Assembly: GCA_963691705.1 (NCBI GenBank)
Contig: OY829541.1
Location: 31,694,719-31,758,718 of the forward strand
Length of the DNA: 64,000 bases
Source: Viola odorata
Lineage: Eukaryota; Streptophyta; Magnoliopsida; Malpighiales; Violaceae
Reading direction: 5' to 3'
Position numbers and translations under genes: made by a program. This document shows, piece after piece, positions 54,313 through 64,000 of the stretch. Numbering within the stretch: position 1 is the first letter of the stretch; each line of letters begins with the position of its first letter. The notes under the pieces were generated by a model. The model was not told the origin of the DNA and searched no databases. It was given only the letters and a program-made list of their open reading frames with translations.

Positions 54313-56440
54313 AATGGTGGGGGAAATGGACCGCTGCACGAAATTAATTGGGGAGTGGTAAGGTACTCCATTCGATGTTGATTGGATTTTGAAGAAAATA
54401 CAAGACGAGGGCATTACAACAATATTGTCATCGAAGACCCATGGTTGACGTGATTCCATCAAAGCGTATCTGTATCCTACAAATAGGAAGGAAACAAACA
54501 CGAAAGCAACAACAGATGGAAAAAGAGAGCAAATGATAATGTGAGAAACATTGTGTATTCCTACATTTAAACCTCGGCTTGCCCCCAAGTTTTTTGTTGG
54601 GACGAAAATGACCCCTTTGTTTAAGAGAAAATCAATTCAAGTATATTCTTTGAAAAAATGTTCGTTCAGTTTTTTGTTATATAAACATGATTGATACAAG
54701 TCTAGATAACGTCTGTGTCTTGTTCAAGAAATAATGACCTCAAGAACAAGACTTTCCCATGACATGTAAACGTAAGCAAACCTCACCGAATATTAGTGTT
54801 TGCGCTCACGCTCAGAAAACAGGGTTATGTGTTTACACTCCTAAAATGCAATAAACATAGCACAAGAATTAAATTTGCAATGTCAATCCGAGTGAAAGAT
54901 GCACATGCATGGGCCTACTAATAATCAAGAGGACTTTGCGAGGGAAAAAAAGAGAGGAATTTGTAGAAGAAAGTATTGTGTTTTTTGGCAAAAGGTTTTA
55001 ATGAGTTTGTGCTCGATGACTGATTGCGATTGGAATAAATTGCGGTGAACGATGCTCGACGATTTGATTGTGGCGAGGGCAAAGTGCCGAAATCCTTGAA
55101 TCTTTGCTGGAGATGTTCCTTCTGGATCGTTTTGAGGGCACTTTGCCCAAGTTCTTCTTTTCTTTTTTAGATCATTTTGCCATTGATATTTGACCGTTTT
55201 TTATTTTGTACTTGCTTTTGTTGTTGTCTTGTTGATTGAACACCTCTTCTTCTTTTTTTCTTGTTTTTTGTTTTCCTTTTTTTTTTCTTTTTTGTTTTTT
55301 CTTTTTGTTGTTTTTTGTTTTTTTTTGTGTTCTTCCTTCTTCTTTTTTGAGCAAGCAAAACATGTACAATTTTTGCTTGATCTATCACCCTCTCTGTCTT
55401 TGGCAGAAGCCTCCAAGTCTTGATTTATTTTAGCCTTCTTCTGACGTTGTTTTGTTAGCGATCCTCTAAAGGTTCCTTTGTCTTTTCCTTGCTTGATGTG
55501 TAACCCCAATTTAGAGGTCCTAGTCAAGCACTACTAACTTGGTTAGGAGAAAATAAAAGGCTTTTGGGGTTTTTGATAGAGTCGTACATGATGTACAAAG
55601 TATGTGTTTGAGGGCAAAAAGTTTAAAAAATGAAAAATGTTAAAGAAGAGCAAAAGCAAAGTCCAATGTCATCTTACTGTTATCCCATGTCTGATGGTTC
55701 ATGTACCCTGGATATTATGCAAATCTAACTAGCACTTAGCTTAGCATTTACACTCATGAAAGAAATAAGGCATGAAGGCCCAAAATGCTCGTAGGGATAT
55801 GCTTGTTACGTTTAAAACATGTCATGGATATAAGAGTTAACAGGCAAGACCATGTATGTCATACAATTTCTAATGAACATACGTTATCCTTGATGCAATA
55901 AAATGACAAACACACTTAATTTACGTGAGGTTTGAAGACGTAGGATTTTTAAACCAAGCAATATATATTATTTATTATTATTATTATTATTATTATTTTG
56001 GAAAAAGCTAAGAAATTAAGTAGATATGACGCACACACTCTTGCAACAACATAAATTGTGGGAATTTAAAATTACGGAAATGCAAATTGTGAAAACGTAA
56101 ATTGCGGAAACATAAATTACGAAAAGGGAAATCGCGAAAACGTAAATTGCGGAAAGGGAAATTGCAAAAATGTAAAGGATGAATTCCCTGAAAAATAAGC
56201 TTGGATACTTTTCAACACCTTCTTTTGGTCGTCACTTCACTCGCTTGCCCCCAAGTTTACAAGTCTCGTTGCACCTGAAATGAAGAGGGAATTAGATAGT
56301 AAATTCACGGGAAAAAGACATCCCAAGATGTTGAATTTAAAATTAACAAAATGACAGAAATATTGAAAAGAACACGTGGGTGGCCTCCCACGAAGCGCCC
56401 TTGTTTAAAGTCGTAGGCTCAACTATGGCAAAGCTTCCTT
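54313..56440 (-). other. 3' region of element C
   Basis: Non-coding. From about 54560 to 55920 it matches the last part of the 3' region of element A in reverse complement (GCGTGAGCGCAAACACTAAT, ATCCAGGGTACATG, ACATGGTCTTGCC). It contains a T-rich tract (55200-55345), whose reverse gives Lys-rich open frames without meaning, and an ATT microsatellite (about 55965-55997). No gag or pol sequence follows, unlike in A. Confidence 0.65.
56084..56173. repeat. 15-bp tandem repeat, six copies, in element C
   Basis: The units are AAATTGTGAAAACGT, AAATTGCGGAAACAT, AAATTACGAAAAGGG, AAATCGCGAAAACGT, AAATTGCGGAAAGGG and AAATTGCAAAAATGT. The period is exactly 15 bp. Confidence 0.92.
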
Positions 56441-56454
56441 GTGATCAAAATTGA

Positions 56455-56815
56455 AGAGGGGGGGAGAATCGCCGCACTAATTTTTTTACGAAAAGTGGGG
56501 GTGAATCGCCGCACTAAATTTGATGAAAAGTGGGGTTTTGAACCGCCACACGATTTTTTTAAAAGGTGGGGTTTAAACCGGCACACGTCTTTTCGAAAGG
56601 TGGGGTTTAAACCGCAACACGATTTTTTTAAAAGGTGGGGTTTAAACTGCCACACGAGTTCTAGAAAGGTAGGGTTTGAACCGCCACTCAATTTTTTGAA
56701 AAGGTGGGGTTTAAACCGCCACATGATTTTTTTGAAATGTGGGGTTTAAACCGCCATACGTTTTTTAAAAGGTGGGGTTTTGAACCGCCACACGATTTTT
56801 GAAAGGTGGGGAGTA
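56455..56815. repeat. 34-35 bp tandem array, about ten copies, in element C
   Basis: The unit is GGTGGGGTTTAAACCGCCAC followed by ACGATTTTTTTAAAA-type sequence, with small variations. It replaces the place where gag-pol would begin: the sequence directly right of it (from 56816) is the ORF1-gag spacer. Open frames on both strands here are repeat translations. Confidence 0.92.
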
Positions 56816-57615
56816 GCTCGCTTTTTAGGGGCTATCGTCAACCTGAAAAAGAAAAATAGACGAGTGAATAATAGTAAGTATGGGCGACAATATGCATGTG
56901 GCATGCAATCCCGAGGCCTCCACGCTGCTTATTCACTCTTTCGGCCACACTTTCACTTAATACTTTTAGGACGAATGAGAAGATGACACTTCTGTGAAGA
57001 TACAAACGAAGCTTTTATTCATTCCAATGACGCAATGTGATCTTGGATGTTATCAACGAAACCCTTGAAACAAACCCGTGCGAGTGGCTTGTGTTTATCA
57101 TGCTCGGAACCCTCCTTCCGTGACGAGTTTTATGAGCATATTCTTGATCATGCCAGGAGGTTTTTACAAGCATTTGAGCGACGAAAGTCATGTTTATGAT
57201 GAGCAAAGATGATGAAAATCGGCTTGGAAGCATTTCGAGCAACATCTGGAGGCCGAAAATGACTTTGGAGGGATTTGGAGCCGAAGCTGGCGGCATGCCG
57301 CTAGGCCCCAGGCGGCATACTGCCAGAGAACAACTTGGGAGCCAATCGGCTTTTCGAAGGTCTTCCTTGGGACTTTCATAGTAGCTCTTTCTTGCATATT
57401 GACATTCAATCTTAGAGGATGAATTTTGACCAAGTTTATGGCGCTCTTTAGCCACTTATCCGAGGAATCAAGGCTTGTAAATGTCGTTGTGCTCGAGGCA
57501 TGCACGTATTACTTGAGATCTTGTGGCCTTCGAATTTCATGTATGTCCACAACGAAGCAGTCGCGTTTGACTCTTCCTTCTCAAACTTTTCATTCATCTT
57601 ATGTCTATTATTGAT
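56816..57615 (-). other. Spacer sequence of element C related to the ORF1-gag spacer of A and B
   Basis: 56816-57000 matches A 10940-11105 in reverse complement (GTAGCTCGCTTT..GGGGCTATCGT and GCAATCCCGAGGCCTCCACG). The following ~100 bp match the next part of A more weakly (ATTCCAATGACG, GGATGTTATCAACGAAACCC). From about 57190 on I see no counterpart in A or B. The GCGGCATGCCGC palindrome at 57290 recalls the LTR of F. No gene is supported. Confidence 0.55.
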
Positions 57616-58285
57616 GCCTTCCGTGTTTTAGCCGAGTGGAAATTCCAAGCAACTCCCGCCTATGTTGGTCAAAACAAAAGAGCGTGCAATCGAAAGCGAG
57701 AAGAAACAGTTATCCCCTCGTTATCATCATTTGTGAGAGATGTGTCGCCCAGAAAAATCTGTGTTTTGCCATGGGCATACTCCAACCTGTCATCAACATC
57801 TTTCATGTTTTAGACGAGGAATTTCGAGCACATCGCGTCCATATTGGCCAAAACAAAAGAGTGTGCGGCTGAAACTGAGAAGAAGCAACTATCCTTGCAT
57901 TCTGATTTTTTTGTGAGAGATGCGCCAACCAGACAAATCTTAAATTTGGTGTGGGCAGACTTCAGCCCGTTATAAACGCCTTTCGTGTTTTAGCCGAGTG
58001 AAAACTCTGAACAAATCGTATCCTTATTGGCCAAAACAAAAGATCGTGCAGCTTAGACCGAGAAGAAATAGCTATCCTTGCATTCTGAATTTTTTTGTGA
58101 GATATGCACCACCCAGAAAATTCTGAAATTTTGTGTGGGCAGACTTCAACCCGTCACCAATATCTTTCATGTTTTAGCTGAGTGGAAAATTCAAGCAAAT
58201 CGTATCCTTATTGGCAAAAAAAAAAGATCGCGCAGCTGAGACCGAGAAGAAACAGTCATCTCCGCGTTATCATCATTTGGTCTAT
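57616..58285. repeat. About 182-bp tandem repeat, 3.6 copies, in element C
   Basis: TGTTTTAG(C/A)(C/T)GAG starts at 57624, 57806, 57986 and 58170, spacings 182, 180 and 184 bp. Each unit continues with GGCCAAAACAAAAGA, GAGAAGAA and GTGAGAGAT-type phrases. The unit length is in the usual range of plant satellite monomers. Confidence 0.9.
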
Positions 58286-58545
58286 ATTTTTTTTTCATTT
58301 CAAGGGTTAGCCTTTTGTTATTGTTGTTTTTTTGGGGGGTTCTATATGTGGTTTATTTTGGGGGAAGGTTTCTCTTCTTTCTTTCTTTTTGTGAGGGATG
58401 GCCATTTGATGCTCTTGGATGAACAAAAGAAATTCCTTTAAAAGGTGAAGGCACTCATTTAATAAATATCCGAATATGCATGAACTTGTCATTTACGAAT
58501 TTTGTCCAAAAAGGGTTACAACCGTTGCAAGCTTGGTCAACTATC
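58286..58545 (-). other. Spacer of element C before insertion F
   Basis: 58440-58500 matches A 10490-10560 in reverse complement (TTTAATAAATATCCG). Element F starts at 58546, and the base run before it, CTATC (58541-58545), is the expected left copy of F's target duplication. The right copy is off the window. Confidence 0.6.
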
Positions 58546-59797
58546 TGTTAGCCCAAGGGCAACTTACTCTTGTTTTGATGATTTTAGACACACAAACTAA
58601 TTAGTATTACTAATGCAATTTGAAGTTAAAGTGTGTGTAGTTTGTGATCAAGCAAATAAGAAAAGAAGCAACAAATCAAGATATCACAAGCTAGAAGATC
58701 AAGTGTCTTTGAACTTAATTTTATAGGAATGGGTCTTGTCTGGCCATTTCAAGCCAGAATTTCATCGCGTGGTTACATCAAGCATTTGGACAAGCAAATG
58801 GAGTCTGATTTGAGAGAACAAGGGCTTGATGGAAACTTCAGGATGTTAGCTTTCATTTAAGACAAGTTTCAGCCAAATCGGACGGTTGGATCAGAAGTTA
58901 TGGTCATTGACATTTTGGCGCGCAGTGTGAACGCATAACTGAATTATTTTTGGTTGTCTAGAAGCGAAGCTAGCGGCATGCCGCCCCAGCTCTTTGGTGT
59001 CTGGCGGCATGCCGCCCCAGCCCAGGAGAAACGCGCCAACAGCTATTTTCTCCACTTCCAACGGCTATATTTGACCCCATACTCCCTTGTCCGAGCTTCT
59101 ACACCTTCCTACCTATAAATACTCATCCCATATGAGTTTAAACATAACAAGAAACATCAAGAAAGCTCTTACAACTTCCAAAACACAAAATCACATTTAC
59201 AAACCCAAAGATTCAACATTCTCATTTTATGCAAGCTTCTCTTCAAGGATTCAAATATTCTTGCATACAATTCTGGGTTTCTTTGGCTTTCTTCTTGAGG
59301 TAACTTTGAACATTTATTGGTGTTGATTTGCAATCATATATTTATTTATCTTGTACACCAATTTGGTTGTTGCAATTACATTGATTTAATTGTGAAGGTT
59401 TGAAAAGTGTACCTAACACTTTTGGGTTAAGGGTAGTGTTCTCATCCCATTGAAAGAGAACTTAGGTTTGTGGTTGAGCCCTTGAAAAAACCATAGGTTA
59501 TAGTTGTGCCTTGAAAAACTATAGGTTGTAGTTTAGCCCGTGAAAAACTACTTGTAAGGTTGTTGGTGAGCCCCGGAAAACCAATTGTAAGGTTGTGAGC
59601 TGATCCCGTAAAAGCTCAAGTGAATAGCAAAGGTTTGCATTCGAAAATCCTAAGAGGAGGACTCTTAGGTAGTGGAGTACAATTCGGTTGTGAATTGGAA
59701 CCACTATACATCTTGTGTTTGCTATTCTCTCTTCTCTTGTGTGCAGATTTTTGAAGTGCCTATTCACCCCCCCCTCTAGGCCTATTATTGTTTATCA
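58546..59797 (+). repeat. 5' LTR of element F (1252 bp)
   Basis: It begins TGTTAGCCCAAGG and ends TGTTTATCA, just before the primer site. A TATA box TATAAATA lies at 59114-59121. 58832-58934 is the block shared with the LTRs of element E. Two GGCGGCATGCCGCC palindromes are near 58974 and 59003. There is no second LTR in view to confirm the ends, but the position of primer site and gag fits. Confidence 0.8.
59114..59121 (+). promoter_or_regulatory. TATA box of element F
   Basis: CCTATAAATACTCATCCC is a typical plant TATA context, about 570 bp into the LTR. Confidence 0.6.
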
Positions 59798-59799
59798 AT

Positions 59800-59811
59800 T
59801 GGTAGCGGAGC
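59800..59811 (+). other. Primer-binding site of element F
   Basis: TGGTAGCGGAGC starts two bases after the LTR end. The same 12-mer is used by D and E, and it is close to the TGGTATCAGAGC of initiator-tRNA-Met primed elements. The tRNA was not identified. Confidence 0.75.
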
Positions 59812-59857
59812 AAGGTCACTTGGAATAGGGTCTAACAACCTCAAGTGAAAGATTCAA

Positions 59858-61651
59858 ATGGATAGAGGAGGAATTTCCAGCACTCAAGATAGAGGAGCAT
59901 TCAATCATCCACCTTACCTTGATGGCAACAATTATCTTCATTGGAAGATCAAGATGAAGACCTTCATTACTTCCCTCAATTGTGAGATGTGGGATTGTGT
60001 TGAGAAGGGTTTTGTGGCTCCAACTGAACCAGCCGGAACGGATGGATCTCTTAGAATTCTTGATTTTGAGAGGTGGACCAATGCTCAAAAGACAAGGAAA
60101 ACCATGGAAGCTAAAGCCATGTATGCTCTTCAAGTCTCAATCTCTTTTAGTGAGTTCAATCGCATTTGCTCTTGCAAAACAGCAAAACAAATTTGGGAAA
60201 CTTTGGAGATGGCGCACGAGGGTACAGCTCAAGTTCGTGATCTCCGTTTGGATCAACTCAAAACTGAATATGAGCTATTCAAGATGATGCAAGGAGAGTC
60301 TATCTATGATCTTAGCACAAGATTGCAGAATTTATGCAGTGCCATGGATAATCTCGGATTGACTCAAAGTGATTCGGAGATGGTGAGGAAACTCTTAAGC
60401 ATTCTACCAAGCAAGTGGGTAGCAATCAAGACCACCATCAAGCAAAAGGAAGTGAAGCCTTCTTACACTCAACTTGTGAGTTCACTCACCGCTTTTGAGC
60501 ATGAGTTGGGCCTATATAATTTAGAAGAGGCAAATACTAAGGAAAAGAAAAACATTGCCCTCACTAGCAAGTTGACTGAAGAAGATGATGAGACTCTTGC
60601 TCTCTTCACAAGAAAACTCCATAAGCATTGGAAATCAAATTCCAAGAAGAATAGATATCAAAGTGAGTCTTCTAACCATTCTAAATTCAATTCTAATGCT
60701 GATGTTGTGTGCTTTGAGTGTGACAAACCAGGGCATATCAAGAGTGAATGTCCTAGACTCGAAAAGAAAAAGAGGTATGAAAAACACAGCTCAAAGAACA
60801 AGAAGGATGGGAAGAAACATCATAGGAGAGCATTTAAAGCAACCTCCACATGGAGTGATGAGGATGAAACTTCAAGTAGTGATCCTTTGGATTCCTCATC
60901 CGGAGATGAAGTAGCTAACTTGTGCCTTATGGCTCAAAGTGATGATGAGGTAAGTTCTTGCAACTCTTCTAGTGATGAACGTAATTATGATGAATTGCAA
61001 GAAGTTTTTAATGAACTAGCTACTCGTTTTGAAAATGCTACTATGAAAAATACTAATTTTGTTAAGGAACTAGAAAGCCTTAAGAATGATATTAGTGAAC
61101 TAGAAGAGCTTAACAAAAATTTGACTAATGAAAATAAATTGCTTGATATTGCTTGTGGTAAGCTCAAAGAGGAAAATGGCAAATGTGAGCTTTGTAAGGA
61201 TTCTTCTAAAGAAATCTTAATTTTAGAAGAAAAGGTTAAAACTCTTGAGAACACATTAGCTAAATATATGAAGAGTAGTCATATCCATCATAAATGCATA
61301 GATGAGCAAAAGAGAATTGGTAATATGCATGGCATTGGTTTTAACTCCTCCACTAGCATGAACAAGGGTAAAAATGTTTTTGTTAAAGCTAATTCTTCAA
61401 ATGAGCATGCTAGTTCATCTTATTGTCATGGTAGTTCATCAAAATGGCATGATATATCCTCTAATGTAGTTCACAAATCCTCACATGCTAAACCGATTTA
61501 TAAATGTAGCTATTGCAAAAAATTTGGTCATCTATCTTATTTTTGCTACATTCGTAGAGGATTTGTTAGTTGGAAACAAATTTGGGTACCAAAGGGTACA
61601 CATGCATATGAGGAAGGACCCAAACATGTTTGGGTTCCTAGGACTAACTAA
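59858..61651 (+). CDS. gag: Gag of element F
   Basis: The 597 residues start at the first ATG after the primer site. Residues 20-60 have the copia N-terminal pattern (L-D-G-N-N-Y-L-H-W-K-I-K-M). Residues ~75-215 form the UBN2-like capsid region (W-E-T-L-E, L-R-L-D-Q-L-K, M-V-R-K-L-L-S-I-L-P). A CCHC knuckle C-F-E-C-D-K-P-G-H-I-K-S-E-C starts at residue 285. A Ser/Asp-rich part and a coiled-coil-like region (E-E-L-N-K-N-L-T-N-E-N-K-L) follow at ~380-470. A second knuckle C-S-Y-C-K-K-F-G-H is at residue 550. The stop is TAA 61649. Gag would form the particle. The frame has no internal break. Confidence 0.92.
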   Translation: MDRGGISSTQDRGAFNHPPYLDGNNYLHWKIKMKTFITSLNCEMWDCVEKGFVAPTEPAGTDGSLRILDFERWTNAQKTRKTMEAKAMYALQVSISFSEFNRICSCKTAKQIWETLEMAHEGTAQVRDLRLDQLKTEYELFKMMQGESIYDLSTRLQNLCSAMDNLGLTQSDSEMVRKLLSILPSKWVAIKTTIKQKEVKPSYTQLVSSLTAFEHELGLYNLEEANTKEKKNIALTSKLTEEDDETLALFTRKLHKHWKSNSKKNRYQSESSNHSKFNSNADVVCFECDKPGHIKSECPRLEKKKRYEKHSSKNKKDGKKHHRRAFKATSTWSDEDETSSSDPLDSSSGDEVANLCLMAQSDDEVSSCNSSSDERNYDELQEVFNELATRFENATMKNTNFVKELESLKNDISELEELNKNLTNENKLLDIACGKLKEENGKCELCKDSSKEILILEEKVKTLENTLAKYMKSSHIHHKCIDEQKRIGNMHGIGFNSSTSMNKGKNVFVKANSSNEHASSSYCHGSSSKWHDISSNVVHKSSHAKPIYKCSYCKKFGHLSYFCYIRRGFVSWKQIWVPKGTHAYEEGPKHVWVPRTN

Positions 61652-61664
61652 TTTGTCTTTGTAG

Positions 61665-64000
61665 GAATGCCGGAAACCCAATGAACGAAAATGGTATTTG
61701 GATAGCGGGTGTTCACGGCATATGACGGGTGACAAGTCAAAATTCACCCATTTGGAGAAGAAAGACAAAGGAGGTGTAACTTTCGGCGATAACCAAAAAT
61801 GCAAGGTTTTGGGCATCGGTAAAGTTGGTCATTCTCCTTCTATTGAAAATGTGTTGTTTGTACAAGGTTTAAAATTCAACCTCTTGAGCATAAGTCAATT
61901 ATGTGATAGAGATTTATATGTTATTTTTTATTCTACACATTGTGAAGTTAGAAATGTACACACACAAGCACTTGTTTTTATTGGTAATAGAGTTAGAAAT
62001 ATTTACATGATTGATTTGAATGATATTTCTAACAATGATCATACATGTTTAAGTGCTTTAGTAGATAATTCTTCAATATGGCATAGGAGACTTGTTCATG
62101 TAGGAATGGATCATATTGCAAAGCTATCTAGGAAGGAGCTTGTACGAGGACTACCTACTTTGAAGTATGAGATGGAAGGCTTGTGTGATGCGTGCCAATA
62201 TGGAAAGCAAATCAAGAGCTCATTCAAGTCCATCAAATCCGTGTCTACTTCTAGGCCACTTGAACTTCTTCACCTTGACCTTTTTGGACCAATAAGGACA
62301 GCTAGCTTGGGTGGTAAGAAGTATTGTTTTGTAATTGTGGATGACTATTCTAGATTTACATGGGTTTTATTCTTGTCTCATAAACATGATGCATGTGATA
62401 ACTTCAAAAGACTTTGCTATAAAATTCAAAATGAAAAAGGTTTCAAAATTTCCAAAATTAGAAGTGATCATGGTGGAGAATTTGAAAATGGTATATTTCA
62501 AGAGTTTTGCAATGAAAATGGTATTAATCATAATTTTTCATGTCCTCGCACTCCTCAACAAAATGGGGTAGTTGAGAGGAAAAATAGGTCATTGCAAGAA
62601 GCGGCTAGGACTCTTTTGAATGAACATACTTTGCCAAAATATTTTTGGGCCGAAGCCGTTAGTACCGCATGCTATGTTTTAAATCGTGTTTTAATTCGTC
62701 CTCTTTTAAACAAGACTTGTTACGAATTATGGTATGATAGAAAACCCACCATTGGTCATCTTAGAGTCTTTGGGTGTAAATGTTTTATTTTGAATATCAA
62801 AGACAATTTAGGAAAATTTGATGCAAAGTCGGATGAAGGTATTTTCCTTGGATACTCTACTTCTAGCAAAGCTTATAGAGTGTATAATAAAAGAACTCTA
62901 GTTGTAGAAGAATCCATGCACATTGCATTTGATGAGACTAATCCTTTTGAAAGTGTGCAAAAGACAGCTAGTGTTGATGATGTTGATATTTTTGGAAGCC
63001 TTCAAGAGTATCCTCCTATGGAGATTCTTGATGATTCAAAGGACAACACACCTTCTCTAGAAAATCCAAAAATTCAAGAGGAGAAGGAAACAGTAGAAGA
63101 GGTCCTTGATGATGCAAATGTTGAAGCAAATCAAAGTAATCAAGGCCCCTCCAATTCAAGACCTTGGAAAATGATGAATGCCCATCCACAAGAACAAATT
63201 ATAGGTAATCGCCAAGGTAGAGTCACTCGTTCATCTCTTAGACATTTAAATGATCATCATGCTTTTGTCTCTCAATTTGAACCTAAGAAATTTGATGATG
63301 CCTCTCATGATGAATATTGGTTGATTGCCATGCAAGAGGAACTAAATCAATTTGAGAGAAATTGTGTTTGGAATTTAGTCCCTAGGCCTAGCAACCACAC
63401 TATTATTGGAACCAAGTGGGTTTTTAGAAACAAACTTGATGAATCGGGAAATGTTATAAGGAACAAAGCTAGATTGGTAGCCCAAGGGTATAACCAACAA
63501 GAAGGTATTGATTTTGATGAAACATTTGCCCCGGTTGCTAGACTTGAAGCCATTCGCATGTTGTTAGCCTTTGCATGTTTTAAAAATATAAGTTTATATC
63601 AAATGGATGTTAAAAGTGCATTTTTGAATGGTTACATCATGGAAGAAGTATATGTTAAGCAACCTCCCGGTTTTGAAGATCATAAATTTCCTAACCATGT
63701 TTTTAAATTGGAAAAGGCTCTATATGGTCTTAAACAAGCCCCTAGAGCTTGGTATGATCGTTTGAGTCAATTTTTATTGAAAAATGGTTTTAAGATGGGA
63801 AAGATTGATTCTACACTCTTTACTAAACATGATGGTAAGCATATGTTGATTGTGCAAATTTATGTTGATGACATTATCTTTGGTGCCACTAACGATTCTT
63901 TGTGCAAGGAGTTTGAAAAATGTATGCATAGTGAGTTCGAAATGAGCATGATGGGAGAATTGACATTCTTTCTTGGACTCCAAATTCGACAAACCAAAGA
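61665..64000 (+). CDS. pol: Pol of element F: protease, integrase, RT (incomplete at window edge)
   Basis: The frame is open from 61665 to 64000, 778 codons without a stop; the first ATG in frame is 61720. Protease: [11 protein letters not shown] (Asp codon 61701). Integrase: pre-integrase [10 protein letters not shown] and C-D-A-C (about 62077-62200), then catalytic Asp in H-L-D-L-F-G-P, Asp in R-S-D-H-G-G-E-F-E and Glu in [22 protein letters not shown] (about 63520), [22 protein letters not shown] and catalytic Y-V-D-D at 63861-63872. The frame is +1 to gag and opens 13 bases after the gag stop, right after TAG 61662-61664. How it is expressed is open. Confidence 0.92.

Larger units (their letters stand above)
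27356..64000 (-). mobile_element. Element C: giant Tat-type LTR retrotransposon without gag or pol, interrupted by D, B and F (runs off the window)
   Basis: The minus-strand 3' LTR is 27356-35736, interrupted by D. Interior sequence follows at 35737-36775 and, after insertion B, 53662-58545; F then interrupts it, and C's ORF1 region, leader and 5' LTR are presumably beyond the window. LTR ends (TGTTGCTACCCG and GTACGACA), polypurine tract, 3' region and ORF1-gag spacer all resemble A and B. In the visible part no gag, protease, RT or integrase remains. Where A has 7.9 kb of gag-pol, C passes from 3'-region sequence (to about 55920) to spacer sequence (from 56816) through tandem repeats. It fits a large non-autonomous derivative of the Tat lineage. 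Its other end and TSD (left candidate CTATG) cannot be seen. Confidence 0.72.
58546..64000 (+). mobile_element. Element F: SIRE-like Ty1/copia retrotransposon, 5' part (runs off the window)
   Basis: It has LTR 58546-59797, primer site 59800, gag 59858-61651 and pol open from 61665 to the window end, in the copia order protease, integrase, RT. The long gag with a second C-terminal Cys/His knuckle and the large size fit the SIRE/Maximus lineage. No stop is found in 2336 nt of pol, so this is the best-preserved coding element here. RNase H, any extra ORF and the 3' LTR are beyond 64000. Confidence 0.9.

Noticed and set aside
55167..55527. Lys/Arg-rich open frames on the minus strand near 55.2-55.5 kb
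   Set aside because: They are the translation of a T-rich low-complexity tract in the 3' region of element C.
56455..56815. Regular 34-35 bp repeats that could suggest a CRISPR array
   Set aside because: Units are directly adjacent with no unique spacers, there are no cas genes, and the surroundings are a plant retrotransposon.
1..64000. Host genes, tRNA or rRNA genes
   Set aside because: I looked on both strands for conserved protein domains outside transposons and for tRNA-like A and B boxes by eye and found none that I could support. A program search could still find a short tRNA.

Overview
The window looks like repeat-packed, probably pericentromeric or otherwise heterochromatic, DNA of a seed plant, most likely a eudicot. 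I found no host protein-coding gene, no tRNA or rRNA gene and no CRISPR array. Almost everything between 4.76 kb and 64 kb is a nest of LTR retrotransposons. Plants are indicated by giant Ty3/gypsy elements of the Tat/Ogre kind (21.6 kb, 3.4-kb LTRs, an extra ORF before gag, an intron between protease and reverse transcriptase, a second RNase H), by a SIRE-like Ty1/copia element, and by very AT-rich spacers.

Layout. 1-1190: decayed 3' end of a LINE (minus strand). 1191-4761: AT-rich spacer with a candidate hAT-like MITE. 4767-26339: element A, a complete Tat/Ogre-type element on the plus strand, TSD CAAAT, LTRs of 3393 and 3433 bp. 26345-27355: AT-rich flank with another MITE-like end. 27356 to beyond 64000: element C, a giant minus-strand Tat-type element without gag or pol, broken by three later insertions. 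Element D (27735-33134, minus, TSD GACGG) sits in C's 3' LTR. Element B (36776-53661, minus, TSD AGATC), a deleted relative of A, sits in a 47-bp tandem array of C. Element F (58546 onward, plus), a SIRE-like copia element, interrupts C further on. Element E (41061-44976, plus, TSD ACCAT) lies inside B. The order of events is therefore C, then B, D and F; then E into B. A is independent.

Coding capacity. A has ORF1, gag, protease, intron, RT, RNase H, second RNase H and integrase in order, but is dead through point nonsense changes and small deletions. B has lost the gag core, protease, RT, RNase H and most of integrase. In the part visible here C has no gag or pol and instead carries several unrelated tandem repeats. 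D and E are small non-autonomous gypsy-type elements that share LTR ends, primer site and polypurine tract: D encodes only Gag, E only a retropepsin. F has an uninterrupted gag and a pol frame open to the window edge.

Most interesting points: the D/E pair as complementary Gag-only and protease-only elements with common cis signals; a leader hairpin of the Ogre-type RNA supported by two compensatory base-pair changes between A and B; an ungapped 103-bp block (about 79% identical) shared by the LTRs of gypsy-type E and copia-type F; several different tandem arrays in C; and splice-acceptor-like sequence exactly where F's pol frame opens.
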